A stretch of 64,000 nt of DNA from Hoylesella buccalis ATCC 35310. Its GTDB lineage: Bacteria; Bacteroidota; Bacteroidia; Bacteroidales; Bacteroidaceae. Location: NCBI RefSeq assembly GCF_025151385.1, contig NZ_CP102287.1:434001-498000 (forward strand), given 5' to 3'. Under the pieces are notes generated by a model that saw only the letters and a list, made by a program, of their open reading frames with translations, made no database searches and was not told the origin of the DNA. Made by a program: the position numbers and the translations under genes. Below, in pieces: positions 17,262 through 26,652 of the stretch; position 1 is the stretch's first letter, and each line of letters begins with the position of its first letter.

Positions 17262-18634
17262 TAAAGATCACAGATTTGGCGAGCGTGTTGGAAGAACAGC
17301 ACCAGCTATCGAAAAGTGAGGCCGAATTTTTTATCCCTTTGCTCGTAGACGTTTTGACAACGGGCCTTAAAGCCGATAAACAAGTTAAGATTAGAGGACT
17401 TGGAACGTTCAAGGTGACATCCGTGAATGCCCGTGAGAGTGTGGATGTGAACACGGGTGAACGCATCATCATTGAGGGGAGAGAGAAGATTTCTTTCACG
17501 CCCGAACCTGTCTTGAGGGATAAGGTGAACAGTCCGTTCGAGCAGTTTGAAACGGTTACAGTGAGCGATGATGCCGATTTTTCGGAGATAGATGAACGTT
17601 ATCAGCAACTCGAGGAACAAGAAAACGATGACAGCAGCGCACCTGTGGAGACCGTTCTGACTACGGAAGAAAAACAGGTTGAAGTTGAACCGCAGGACAA
17701 TCTTCAAGAAAAATCATCACCTGAACCATCACCTGGACCGTCATCTACTGTGAATGGGGAGGTGTTGGTTACCAACGACACTGAGCCTCGTTCTGGCAAT
17801 CTCATTGAAGATGGCGTGCGTGAGCAAGAGGTGATAGAGGTTCCGCCCATTGAAGGAACTCCTGCGGTTGATGACCAGCCTGTCTTGGAAGAAGGAAATG
17901 TTACAGAAAAAACAGATAACAAGTCGCACTCACCAATAAAGGAAAACGAAGAAAAAGAATCACTTGAGTTAGCCGAACTGAATGAGTTGAATGAAAAAAA
18001 TCAACAGTTGCGTGCTAATTTGGCTCGAACTCAGCGAAATCAAAAGATACTGATTGGTGCCGTATGTGCTTTGCTGTTAGTGGCATGTCTTGGCGGTTAT
18101 TATATCGGTAAGCAGTTTGCGGCTCGTGATAATCGAATAGAGCATTTGATGGCAGAGCTGCATGCTGTTAAACAAGCTGCGCAAGTGAAGGAAAACGTGG
18201 CTGGTGTTCAAGGCGAATCGGCCTCCGAAAATGCGGCGGTAAACAGTGCGGGACAGGAAAATACGTCTGCTGCTAATCAGAGTATGCAATCAATAGAGCA
18301 GTCTGACAATGGTGTTCAAGACGAGAAAAAAGAGAAGGATGCAGCTGCTAAAGTGGCATCTGAGAGCGTCAAGCGTGACCAGTCTCCACAGAACAGCCAA
18401 ACAATGGCCTCAAAATATGATTCAGATTCGAGAGTTAGAACCGGTGCCTATGTCATAACAGGTGTGGCACAAACCGTAACGGTGCGTAAAGGACAGACCT
18501 TGACTTCTATCAGTAAAACTTACTTAGGGCCTGGCATGGAGTGCTACATGGAGGCTGTCAATGAGAAGAACGAAGTGAAGGAGGGTGAAAAAGTTAAAAT
18601 CCCGGCATTGAAATTAAAGAAAAAATCTAAATAA
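17258..18634 (+). CDS. HU domain - transmembrane - LysM fusion protein
   Basis: This 458-residue protein combines three parts that imply a membrane-spanning link. Residues 1-90 form an HU-like DNA-binding domain (KIRGLGTFKVTSVNARESVD, NTGERIIIEGREKISFTP). A long acidic, Pro/Glu-rich linker follows and ends in a short coiled coil (LELAELNELNEKNQQLRANL). Residues 264-284 are a single membrane segment (ILIGAVCALLLVACLGGYYI). After a polar spacer, residues 407-452 form a LysM domain (TVRKGQTLTSISKTYLG), which binds peptidoglycan. With the N-terminus inside, HU would be in the cytoplasm and LysM in the periplasm. It is translationally coupled to the upstream HU gene. Confidence 0.88.
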   Translation: MIKITDLASVLEEQHQLSKSEAEFFIPLLVDVLTTGLKADKQVKIRGLGTFKVTSVNARESVDVNTGERIIIEGREKISFTPEPVLRDKVNSPFEQFETVTVSDDADFSEIDERYQQLEEQENDDSSAPVETVLTTEEKQVEVEPQDNLQEKSSPEPSPGPSSTVNGEVLVTNDTEPRSGNLIEDGVREQEVIEVPPIEGTPAVDDQPVLEEGNVTEKTDNKSHSPIKENEEKESLELAELNELNEKNQQLRANLARTQRNQKILIGAVCALLLVACLGGYYIGKQFAARDNRIEHLMAELHAVKQAAQVKENVAGVQGESASENAAVNSAGQENTSAANQSMQSIEQSDNGVQDEKKEKDAAAKVASESVKRDQSPQNSQTMASKYDSDSRVRTGAYVITGVAQTVTVRKGQTLTSISKTYLGPGMECYMEAVNEKNEVKEGEKVKIPALKLKKKSK

Positions 18635-18656
18635 TTTAGCTTAATCATCACTGTCA

Positions 18657-18758
18657 ATGAGGAAACAAGCAGGAGTAGTCATCGCATTACTTTGTGTGTT
18701 GTCTGTTTTTGTAGGATGTTCAAGAGTGAGCAGAAAATTGCATATTGATGATAAGTAA
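18657..18758 (+). CDS. very small predicted lipoprotein
   Basis: This short frame encodes 33 residues starting MRKQAGVVIALLCVLSVF. A lysine/arginine start, a hydrophobic stretch and the lipobox-like VFVGC make it a probable lipoprotein with Cys21 as the lipid-bearing residue, leaving a mature peptide of about 13 residues (CSRVSRKLHIDDK). It starts 23 bases after the HU-LysM stop, in the same direction, and could belong to that operon. Function is unknown, and translation is unproven because of the size. Confidence 0.55.
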   Translation: MRKQAGVVIALLCVLSVFVGCSRVSRKLHIDDK

Positions 18759-18830
18759 TTTTCCATGTCTTGGGATGAAAAGCCTGCGTTCATTAGGTTT
18801 GTGAAAGTAATGTGTGATTAAGCGACGTGC

Positions 18831-18889
18831 AAGAAAGTTTGTTTTAGGACGGTCATAGGTTGCTATCGTTTGACTAAACAAACTTTCTT
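18831..18889. terminator. long inverted repeat between convergent genes
   Basis: AAGAAAGTTTGTTT (18831-18844) pairs perfectly with AAACAAACTTTCTT (18876-18889), with a 31-base loop. It lies between the plus-strand HU-LysM unit and the minus-strand YgiQ gene, where a bidirectional terminator would be expected. Confidence 0.55.
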
Positions 18890-18957
18890 TCGCCGTTTTA
18901 TGTACCTTTATGTCGTCTTCTATGATGAGCGTTGTTTGGTTTGTGGTGTACGTCTAT

Positions 18958-20916
18958 TTAGTTTCGACGTTTGTGTTTCTCCCTTTTTCGCTTGTTTGAA
19001 AAGTTTGGATTGTAAGAAGCAGGGCGTTTGTTGTTTGTTCTTTGCGAGCTTGCTTCATCTTTTCTGGAAGATGTTTTTGGTGGCTTTGGTGCATGGGAGA
19101 AAAGCTGTTCGATGAGTTCTGGCCTTCCTATCTTTCTTAACTCCCTTTCAATGTTCTTTCTTTCCTCGGGTTTGTACCAAAAGAAGAATTGTCGTTGGGC
19201 AAGTTTTTCATTTGGTGTTTTGGCACAGTAAACTGGTTCCAGCGTGTAAGGATCGTATCCTGTGTACCATGTCTCTGTGCTGACAGTCATGGGAGTAGGG
19301 GTGAAATCCTGCACCTGTTCAAGCTGAAAATTCAGTTTTTTGGTGATGATGGCAAGATTTGCCATATCTTGTGCTTGACAACCGGGATGACTGCTGATGA
19401 AATAGGGGATGAGTTGTTGCTTTAAATTTTCTTCTTTGTTGATTTTGTCAAAGATGACTTTAAATTGTTCGAACAACTTGAATGAAGGCTTGCGCATCAA
19501 GTTCAAAACAGTATCTGACGTGTGTTCGGGTGCTACCTTCAAGCGACCACTCACATGGTTCTTAATCAGTTCCTTGGTATATTCTTGTGCAGCGGCATTC
19601 GTCGTTTCATCCTTGCTCTTGTGCAACAGCAAGTCATACCGAACACCACTGCTGACAAAACTCTTTTTTATACCGGGAATAGCATCGACGGATCGATAGA
19701 TATCCAGTAGTTTACTGTGGTCTGTGTTGAGATTGGGGCAGATTTTTGGGTGAATGCAGGATGGGCGTTTGCAGTGTTCACAAGCCAGATGGTTCTTACC
19801 TGCCATGCCATACATGTTAGCTGACGGCCCTCCAAGATCAGAAAGATAACCCTTAAAGTCAGGCATGTCAATCACCTGTTTTACTTCTCTCAAGATGCTT
19901 TCTTTCGATCGGCAAGTGACAAACTTCCCTTGATGAGCCGATATCGTACAGAAGGCACAACCGCCAAAACAGCCTTGGTGGATGTTTACCGAGAATTTTA
20001 TCATCTCGTAGGCAGGAATGCGTTTGCCCTTATATTTGAGATGTGGTACGCGCGTATAGGGCAAGTCATAATAAGCATCAATCTCTTTAGTTGACAAAGT
20101 TGGAAAAGGAGGATTGACTACCACATATTTATTGTCCACAGCCTGAATCAATCTTTGTGCATGTATCTTGTTGGACTCTTCTTCTATATGCCTGAAATTA
20201 TCGGCTTGCAGTCGTTTTTCCCTCAAGCATTGCTCGTGACTATGAAGGATAATGTCGTCATCTTTGATGCCCCCATCGATCTCTTCTTTTTGAGTTAGAT
20301 ATACAGTCTGTGGGATATCGTGAATCTGTTGGATGGGTTCACCGGCTGCTATCCTTTGACATAAGCACAGAACAGACTTCGCTCCCATGCCGTACAGAAT
20401 CATGTCGGCACCCGAATCGCATAGAATACATTTGCGAAGAGCGTCTTGCCAGTAGTCATAGTGCGTAAGACGTCTCATGGAAGCCTCAATGCCACCCAAT
20501 ACAATGGGTGTGTCAGGGTATAGTTGACGTAGAATCTTTGAATAAACAACGGTTGGATATTCAGGACGACAATCGTGTCTTCCGTCAGGACTGTAGGCAT
20601 CTTCCTTGCGCAATCTTTTGTTGGCAGTGTACTTGTTTACCATCGAATCCATGCAACCTGGTGAGATACCGAAGAATAATCTCGGCTTACCCAGCTTCTT
20701 GAAGTCGCGATAGTCGCCATGCCAATCAGGCTGAGGAACGATGGCAACCTTGTATCCCGCAGCTTCAAGTGAACGCCCTATGACGGCAACTCCAAAGGAT
20801 GGATGGTCAACATAGGCATCTCCTGAAAACAAGATGACATCCAGTTCTTCCCAACCTCTTAACTTGCATTCCTTCTTAGTGGTTGGAAGAAAATCAGTAA
20901 GTTGATAATCTTTCAA
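18958..20916 (-). CDS. YgiQ family radical SAM protein
   Basis: This 652-residue protein matches the YgiQ family: an N-terminal domain beginning FLPTTKKECKLRGWEELDVILFSGDAYVDHPSFG, a radical SAM core with the CxxxCxxC cluster motif HQGCFGGCAFC, and a DUF3362-like C-terminal region (IPYFISSHPGCQ). The reaction is unknown. The C-terminus is basic and low in complexity (SNKRKREKHKRRN), which may help RNA binding. A hypothetical gene lies 18 bases upstream on the same strand, so they may be co-transcribed. Confidence 0.93.
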   Translation of the reverse strand: MKDYQLTDFLPTTKKECKLRGWEELDVILFSGDAYVDHPSFGVAVIGRSLEAAGYKVAIVPQPDWHGDYRDFKKLGKPRLFFGISPGCMDSMVNKYTANKRLRKEDAYSPDGRHDCRPEYPTVVYSKILRQLYPDTPIVLGGIEASMRRLTHYDYWQDALRKCILCDSGADMILYGMGAKSVLCLCQRIAAGEPIQQIHDIPQTVYLTQKEEIDGGIKDDDIILHSHEQCLREKRLQADNFRHIEEESNKIHAQRLIQAVDNKYVVVNPPFPTLSTKEIDAYYDLPYTRVPHLKYKGKRIPAYEMIKFSVNIHQGCFGGCAFCTISAHQGKFVTCRSKESILREVKQVIDMPDFKGYLSDLGGPSANMYGMAGKNHLACEHCKRPSCIHPKICPNLNTDHSKLLDIYRSVDAIPGIKKSFVSSGVRYDLLLHKSKDETTNAAAQEYTKELIKNHVSGRLKVAPEHTSDTVLNLMRKPSFKLFEQFKVIFDKINKEENLKQQLIPYFISSHPGCQAQDMANLAIITKKLNFQLEQVQDFTPTPMTVSTETWYTGYDPYTLEPVYCAKTPNEKLAQRQFFFWYKPEERKNIERELRKIGRPELIEQLFSHAPKPPKTSSRKDEASSQRTNNKRPASYNPNFSNKRKREKHKRRN

Positions 20917-20934
20917 ATGAGTGTTGTCTTTATT

Positions 20935-21270
20935 TTAGTCCTCACGACTCGTGATACATTCTTTATCCTCGGTCTTTTGGTTTGCCCAGTCTATATACAG
21001 TTTCACCAATTGGTTGAGGCCAAATGCCTTCATGTTGGCGTGGTAGATAACGTCAAGGCAAAGATCCAGTAGGGCTTTGTCATGATTTGCATCTGATTCT
21101 AACAAGGATCTGACATTCAGTTTTAGCTTGTTCAGTATATCTTCATCAATGATGCCCGTGCTATCAACCAGGTTTTCGAATAAAGCATATTTCTGAATAC
21201 AGGTCAGATGTTCGTCCGAAACTTCGATACATCTCGTGCCAGATGGATTGGATTGGATTTTATATTTCAT
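20935..21270 (-). CDS. hypothetical protein, 111 residues
   Basis: I do not recognise this protein. It is small, mostly helical in appearance and acidic (LENLVDSTGIIDEDILNKL, LLDLCLDVIYHANMKAFGLNQLVKLYIDWANQ), with no signal peptide or membrane segment, so it is probably cytoplasmic. It starts MKYKIQSNPSGTRCIEV and ends 18 bases before the YgiQ start on the same strand. Codon use looks like that of its neighbours. Confidence 0.7.
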   Translation of the reverse strand: MKYKIQSNPSGTRCIEVSDEHLTCIQKYALFENLVDSTGIIDEDILNKLKLNVRSLLESDANHDKALLDLCLDVIYHANMKAFGLNQLVKLYIDWANQKTEDKECITSRED

Positions 21271-21366
21271 ATCTTCTGCTATTATATAAGTGGTTGTTTA
21301 TGTCAATCAAACTGCAATTCTCATGCCATTGTTGTGCTTCCATAAGCTGCTGGGCGAGCCTGTCCG

Positions 21367-23967
21367 TTATTCTAGCAAATAGTTTAATATTCCCCGCATC
21401 AGCAGTTCTTTATTCTTTTGATCGATGATGCATTCAAACGGGAAACCCATGGTGAAGCATCTATAATGGTTGTCCTTGTACGCAACTGCGGCACTGGTAC
21501 CATTAGCATATTGCATGACACACATAGCACTTGGATTGGGAGAAAGAACTTCGGGCCATTGCGCGGCATAATGCTCTTCATTAGGCGTTTGGTAGAACGT
21601 CATGTTCATGCCCAGGCCATGTACAGCATTAGAGGAAACAATACTATCGCTGGGCGTATAGGATAGTTTCAGAACGTTGTTGAGAAACGATCTTTCGGTT
21701 TCAAAGGTCATATCCGAGCCAATATACGAGCCGCTAACCATGATTGCTCCGCCATGATTGGCATAGTCTGTCAACAGAGTTTGCATCTGAGGGGTGAACG
21801 ATTTATAGTATTTTACTGTGTACGGTTCATATTTTTCCAATCCTAATATCAGGTCAATACAGGGATATTTGGTCAGTTTTACTTCGCCAGACCATACTGC
21901 TTGGCTGGATGAACTCGCCACATTGTACTTTTTAGAACTCGCAATGGCGGCCGTATGGTCTACTACATAATCGAAAGTGTTACCTGCAATGAATTGTCCG
22001 GCCAGTTCATTGCCTCCATATCCCAAACCTTTTTCTGTCAAACTGCCCATGCGTGTTTTGTCAAAAGCCGTTTGATATCCTGCCCACCCCGCAGTCTTTC
22101 CGTACGCAACCCCAATATCCTCATGGAGGTCAAAGCCTTGTTGAAGCTCATCATCGATTACCTTGGGCGCCGAAAGACGATTGAATCCGTTGACAACCAG
22201 TACCGTTTGAGTGGCTAATGGTGAATAGTATGCCGACAAAGTTTCTGTGGGAAAACTCTCTCCACCTTTGTTACAGGCCGTAATCTTAAAGTTGTATTGC
22301 ACATCAGGTTCAAGTTCTATCGAATAAGATGTTCTGCTGATGTTCTTACCATTGTCAAATCCACTCGTTCCTGTCGCCATGTATACGTTATACGATGATG
22401 GTGTTGCCGTTTCCTCTTTGGGGTCGGTTTGTGGGGACCATGACAGTTTTACCTTGTTCTTAGATGTAAACTCGATGCGGAAATCTTGTGGTGCCAATGG
22501 TTGAACAACAAACGATTTTCCGTGCTGTCGATTGATATATCTTAATATGGTCTTATAGATTGAACGGGCAAAGCTGAACTTAAAGTTGGGATCTTGACCG
22601 AGAATCATGTCTGGAAAGTTTTGATGAGACATGGTTTCCAGTATCGCAGAGGGGATTTCTGGCACACGCGTTTCCGAATAGTTTCTGTCCCAAAGGTATC
22701 TCTTGGGCCAGGGTCTTTGGTCGGTACTCAGGTCTCTGACTGCATTTTGCAGTAAGTCATTGGCGAAATCCTTTGAGGTCATTCTCGAAATCCCGGCATT
22801 CAAGCGTCCGTCATTGAAGTTCGTCGTGCAAATAGCCAAAGAACCAGTGAGCGATTTTCCATCCGCACTATATCCTGCATCACTGTGAACAGCCAATGCC
22901 AACTCAAGGGGAACCCTTAGTCCTGGCAGTGATGGCGCGAATACACTTCCGCCTGAGAGCCAATTTGTCATTTTGGATCGGGTGTTGATGTCATCGGAAT
23001 AGTCGTCTTGACCGCCTTTTCCTCCGTAGACACTGTAGGGTGCACCAGCCCATTGTGCATAATATCGCGAACCTTCAAGCGTCCGTGGCAGACCGCTTAT
23101 GCTTCCTCCACGTTGAATGTTACCCATTCCACCACCAAATCTAACGGCATCAGTCGTCACGAAGCGTCTTTTCTTCTTCGAGCGATTTGTCACCACTACA
23201 CGGTTAAACTGATTACTTCCAGCGTCAAAATCGAAGGTGCCAAGATAAACCCAAGTGCCTCCTCCCATCTGCTGGTTGACCCTAAAAGCAGTTTCCTGAC
23301 CCTTGTGATAGACGATGTATTCGGCATCATCCACACTGTTGTCTACCGTTTGATAACTCACATATACGGCATATCGTCCAGCTTGAGGCAGATTAGGCTG
23401 ATAAGATACCAGGCTTGGATGCCTGCTTTTGGTTGAATGAGCTATTCTCGCACTACCTTGCTGAAAGGGATTGTCGCCATCATTGTAGATGGTTTTTGTC
23501 CTTGCAAAGCCTTTTGTATGAGCTCGTTCCCAATTTCCATGAACGTTTATCTCAAGATAGGATGTCCCTTTGTTTGGGTCATCGTTATCAATAATGACCT
23601 CATGCTTTTGCCAATCTCTCTCTCGGGGTGTAAATACACAGGCTCCAGCATGCTCGAGCATGGGAATAAGGTAGGGGATGACAATGGTTTGAGTGAACAA
23701 ATCTTCGGTGGTTCCAAATAGGTTTGGTCGCTGCCATTTCCACTTAAATTTATTCTGATCGTAATAGTAGCCATGGCTTGCCCATACAGAAATATGCCTA
23801 TTCTTCAGTCCTTTTGTAATCTTGTTGGTCTTCGATGTGTTCGTCACCCACGGCTTATCCCGATGGTCAATATCGCCCCATGCTCGCGTGAAGCTACTGT
23901 TGTACTGAGCAGATAGGTGGAGTGACAGGCACACGCAGTACAGAAATAAAACCGTGCGTAACCTCAT
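21367..23967 (-). CDS. secreted multidomain N-acetylmuramoyl-L-alanine amidase-like protein
   Basis: This 866-residue protein has a signal peptide ending HLSAQ. I read it as an Amidase_3-like zinc hydrolase split by an inserted domain: the first part has ISVWASHGYYYD (His65), the second has LALAVHSDAGY (His361) and SAILETMSHQN (Glu444), matching the usual His, His and Glu positions. Residues about 150-280 resemble the golvesin/xanthan-lyase carbohydrate-binding-like domain (GRYAVYVSYQT, TTDAVRFGGG). A fibronectin type III-like domain (about 495-590) and a C-terminal alpha/beta domain of unknown role follow. Relatives are often labelled xanthan lyase, which the catalytic motifs do not support. 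Its start overlaps the upstream acyltransferase stop by four bases. Confidence 0.75.
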   Translation of the reverse strand: MRLRTVLFLYCVCLSLHLSAQYNSSFTRAWGDIDHRDKPWVTNTSKTNKITKGLKNRHISVWASHGYYYDQNKFKWKWQRPNLFGTTEDLFTQTIVIPYLIPMLEHAGACVFTPRERDWQKHEVIIDNDDPNKGTSYLEINVHGNWERAHTKGFARTKTIYNDGDNPFQQGSARIAHSTKSRHPSLVSYQPNLPQAGRYAVYVSYQTVDNSVDDAEYIVYHKGQETAFRVNQQMGGGTWVYLGTFDFDAGSNQFNRVVVTNRSKKKRRFVTTDAVRFGGGMGNIQRGGSISGLPRTLEGSRYYAQWAGAPYSVYGGKGGQDDYSDDINTRSKMTNWLSGGSVFAPSLPGLRVPLELALAVHSDAGYSADGKSLTGSLAICTTNFNDGRLNAGISRMTSKDFANDLLQNAVRDLSTDQRPWPKRYLWDRNYSETRVPEIPSAILETMSHQNFPDMILGQDPNFKFSFARSIYKTILRYINRQHGKSFVVQPLAPQDFRIEFTSKNKVKLSWSPQTDPKEETATPSSYNVYMATGTSGFDNGKNISRTSYSIELEPDVQYNFKITACNKGGESFPTETLSAYYSPLATQTVLVVNGFNRLSAPKVIDDELQQGFDLHEDIGVAYGKTAGWAGYQTAFDKTRMGSLTEKGLGYGGNELAGQFIAGNTFDYVVDHTAAIASSKKYNVASSSSQAVWSGEVKLTKYPCIDLILGLEKYEPYTVKYYKSFTPQMQTLLTDYANHGGAIMVSGSYIGSDMTFETERSFLNNVLKLSYTPSDSIVSSNAVHGLGMNMTFYQTPNEEHYAAQWPEVLSPNPSAMCVMQYANGTSAAVAYKDNHYRCFTMGFPFECIIDQKNKELLMRGILNYLLE

Positions 23968-24524
23968 TGGGCAATTTCTCCTATCGAAAATTTCTCAGGA
24001 TGTTTGCCTTGCATGCCTTTAAAATATAGTTTCACCTCTTTCATCTCCTCGTCTACATTTCCTGTGGGAACAATCTTTTTCGTACATTTTATTGTCTTGC
24101 GTTGATAGTTAAGACCATACAAGAGGATGGGTATGTTTGCTTTCAGGGCGATGTAATAGAATCCCAGCTTCCAATCCGGGTTCAGAGATCGTGTTCCCTC
24201 GGGTGTGATACAGAGTTGAAAAGTTTTCTCCTTTTGGGCGAAGGCCGCAAGGTTGTCCGTCATGCTCGTATGTTTTGAGCGCCAAACGGGTATTCCCCCC
24301 ATGGCTTTCAAAAGGGGTTTGAGGGGGCCTACAAACCATTCTTTCTTCATCAGAAAGTTTGATTTCATGCCCTCAGCGTGCATATATAGCAGGCCGATGA
24401 TGAAATCCCAGTTGCTGGTGTGTGGGGCAAGACAGATAATGTATTTGTCGGGATGGTCAACAGTTACAACTTTTGTCCATCCCATGCAACTATATAATAG
24501 CCATCTACACAAACGATTTAGCAT
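23964..24524 (-). CDS. 1-acyl-glycerol-3-phosphate acyltransferase-like protein
   Basis: This 186-residue protein belongs to the PlsC-like acyltransferase superfamily. The catalytic motif I is present as APHTSNWD (His35, Asp40), and motif III as TPEGTR (107-112). It is shorter than PlsC, as is common for this subfamily, and has an N-terminal hydrophobic stretch that may sit on the membrane. The acceptor is unknown: a lysophospholipid or another lipid. Its stop overlaps the amidase start by four bases, so the two are translationally coupled. Confidence 0.85.
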   Translation of the reverse strand: MLNRLCRWLLYSCMGWTKVVTVDHPDKYIICLAPHTSNWDFIIGLLYMHAEGMKSNFLMKKEWFVGPLKPLLKAMGGIPVWRSKHTSMTDNLAAFAQKEKTFQLCITPEGTRSLNPDWKLGFYYIALKANIPILLYGLNYQRKTIKCTKKIVPTGNVDEEMKEVKLYFKGMQGKHPEKFSIGEIAQ

Positions 24525-24540
24525 ATACGCTTCGGTTTTT

Positions 24541-24813
24541 TTAATAAATATTCGATATTTGATCTACAATTTCAGACACGTCTGAGTTGAATTTTGCAAT
24601 CAAATCCTTGTAATAATCCTTTTGCTTCATTCCTGGTTCGGGATGAGATACGCGCTTAATATATTGACTCTGCAACGTCAAGATCGACGTCAGCAGCGCA
24701 TCAATATTCTCCTTTTCGGGTTTTTCACTATACAGCGAGGCGGCTACGCATTCTGCTAAAAGGTCACTACAAACATAATGAATTATTCGTTTTAAATCTC
24801 TTTTGTTTGCCAT
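24541..24813 (-). CDS. hypothetical protein, 90 residues
   Basis: I do not recognise a function. The protein is helical, charged and without a signal peptide (MANKRDLKRIIHYVCSDLLAECVAASLY). It appears to head the minus-strand unit with the acyltransferase and amidase genes, 16 bases upstream of the former. An exact -7 element lies about 45 bases upstream, which supports it as the first gene of the unit. Confidence 0.7.
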   Translation of the reverse strand: MANKRDLKRIIHYVCSDLLAECVAASLYSEKPEKENIDALLTSILTLQSQYIKRVSHPEPGMKQKDYYKDLIAKFNSDVSEIVDQISNIY

Positions 24814-24856
24814 ATGAATTGTCTCTTTATAGTTTGTACGAAATTGAATGATAGTT

Positions 24857-24864
24857 CAAAGGTA
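24857..24864 (-). promoter_or_regulatory. -7 promoter element of the minus-strand acyltransferase/amidase unit
   Basis: CAAAGGTA on the plus strand reads TACCTTTG on the minus strand, an exact TAnnTTTG element, 44 bases before the ATG at 24813. Confidence 0.65.
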
Positions 24865-24948
24865 GAAAAATTATCTGTATTTGCAACACATTGACTGGAA
24901 AAATCTTGTTTTCTTGATTGTTTGTTTTTCTATCTCAAAGAAAAAGGG

Positions 24949-24956
24949 TAAATTTG
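24949..24956 (+). promoter_or_regulatory. -7 promoter element of pfp
   Basis: TAAATTTG matches TAnnTTTG and lies 56 bases before the pfp ATG. It is divergent from the minus-strand element at 24857-24864. Confidence 0.6.
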
Positions 24957-25011
24957 CAAAACCTAAGAGCAATGAAAATTTATCATTTATTATATTAGTA
25001 AAATTGCAAAG

Positions 25012-26652
25012 ATGAAAACAAGTGCATTACAAAAAGAAAGAGCTTCTTATCAGCCAAAACTGCCAAAAGCTCTTCAAGGTGCTGTAAAAATTCAGGAAGG
25101 AGCACCAACTGAAAGTGTTGATGATCAGGATGAAATCAAAAAATTATTCCCACATACATACGGAATGCCTCTCGTTGAGTTTGTGCCAGGTGATAAATGT
25201 GAACACAAGCTGATGAATGTAGGCGTTATCCTCAGTGGAGGTCAGGCTCCTGGTGGACATAATGTGATTAGTGGCTTGTTCGATGCTTTGAAGAAGTTGA
25301 ACGAAGAAAACCGCTTGTATGGCTTCTTGATGGGGCCTGGTGGTTTGGTAGATCATAATTATATCGAGATTACTGCTGGTTTCTTGGAGAAATATCGCAA
25401 CACGGGTGGTTTTGATATGATTGGCTCTGGACGTACCAAGCTGGAGAAAGAAGACCAGTTTGAAAAGGGTCTGGAGGTGATTCGCGAGCTGGATATCAAA
25501 GCACTTGTCATCATTGGTGGTGACGATTCAAACACCAACGCCTGTGTTTTGGCCGAATATTACGCTGCCAAACAGTATGGCGTGCAGGTCATCGGTTGTC
25601 CAAAGACCATTGACGGCGACTTGAAGAACGAGCAAATTGAAACCTCATTTGGCTTTGATACGGCAACCAAAACCTATTCAGAGCTCATTGGAAATATTGA
25701 GCGTGACTGCAATTCGGCTCGCAAATACTGGCATTTCATCAAGCTGATGGGACGTTCGGCCTCTCACATTGCACTGGAGTGTGCATTGCAGACACAGCCA
25801 AACATTTGTCTTGTTTCTGAAGAAATACAGGCAAAAGACAAGACGTTGAATGAAATTGTTGAGAACATTGCTTCTGTTGTGGCCTATCGTGCCAAAGAAG
25901 GAAACAACTTTGGCGTGGTCCTCATTCCCGAAGGCTTGATAGAATTCATCCCCGCCATCGGCCGCTTGATCGCCGAATTGAACGACCTGCTGGCCGCTCA
26001 TGGTGCCGATTATAAGGATTTGGACAAGGATGCACAACGTGAATACATCCTGGCTCACCTCTCTGACGCCAACCGCTCTACTTTCGAAACATTGCCGGAA
26101 GATGTGGCTCGTCAGCTGAGTTTGGATCGCGACCCACACGGAAATGTTCAGGTTTCCTTAATTGAGACCGAGAAGTTGCTGTCCAACATGGTTGCCGCTA
26201 AGCTCAATGAATGGAAGAAGCAAGGCAAATATCAAGGTAAGTTCTCACCTCTTCACCATTTCTTTGGTTACGAAGGTCGCTGTGCTGCGCCGTCTAATTT
26301 TGATGCCGACTATTGCTATGCGCTTGGTACCAGTGCTGCTCAGCTCATCGCGAACGGTAAGACAGGATACATGGCTATTGTCAAGAATACCACCGACTGC
26401 ACCGACAACTGGAAAGCAGGTGGTGTACCTATCACCATGATGATGAACATGGAGCGTCGTACAGGTGAAATGAAACCGGTTATCCGCAAGGCGTTGGTAG
26501 AGTTGGAAGGCAAGCCTTTCAAGACTTTCGCCGCCAACCGTGACGAATGGGCTAACCATACATGCTATGTTTATCCAGGTCCTATCCAGTATTGGGGCCC
26601 CAGTGAGGTTTGTGACCAGACCACACGAACCTTGGCATTGGAGCAGGAATAA
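25012..26652 (+). CDS. pfp: diphosphate-fructose-6-phosphate 1-phosphotransferase
   Basis: This 546-residue glycolytic enzyme phosphorylates fructose 6-phosphate with pyrophosphate, reversibly. The choice of PPi over ATP is visible: GGDDS (169-173) has Asp172 where ATP enzymes have Gly, and PKTIDGD (197-203) supplies the Lys that marks PPi enzymes and the catalytic Asp. The length fits the long plant/Bacteroidota-type PFP. It stands alone with its own promoter, and a MITE-like element follows the stop. Confidence 0.96.
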   Translation: MKTSALQKERASYQPKLPKALQGAVKIQEGAPTESVDDQDEIKKLFPHTYGMPLVEFVPGDKCEHKLMNVGVILSGGQAPGGHNVISGLFDALKKLNEENRLYGFLMGPGGLVDHNYIEITAGFLEKYRNTGGFDMIGSGRTKLEKEDQFEKGLEVIRELDIKALVIIGGDDSNTNACVLAEYYAAKQYGVQVIGCPKTIDGDLKNEQIETSFGFDTATKTYSELIGNIERDCNSARKYWHFIKLMGRSASHIALECALQTQPNICLVSEEIQAKDKTLNEIVENIASVVAYRAKEGNNFGVVLIPEGLIEFIPAIGRLIAELNDLLAAHGADYKDLDKDAQREYILAHLSDANRSTFETLPEDVARQLSLDRDPHGNVQVSLIETEKLLSNMVAAKLNEWKKQGKYQGKFSPLHHFFGYEGRCAAPSNFDADYCYALGTSAAQLIANGKTGYMAIVKNTTDCTDNWKAGGVPITMMMNMERRTGEMKPVIRKALVELEGKPFKTFAANRDEWANHTCYVYPGPIQYWGPSEVCDQTTRTLALEQE

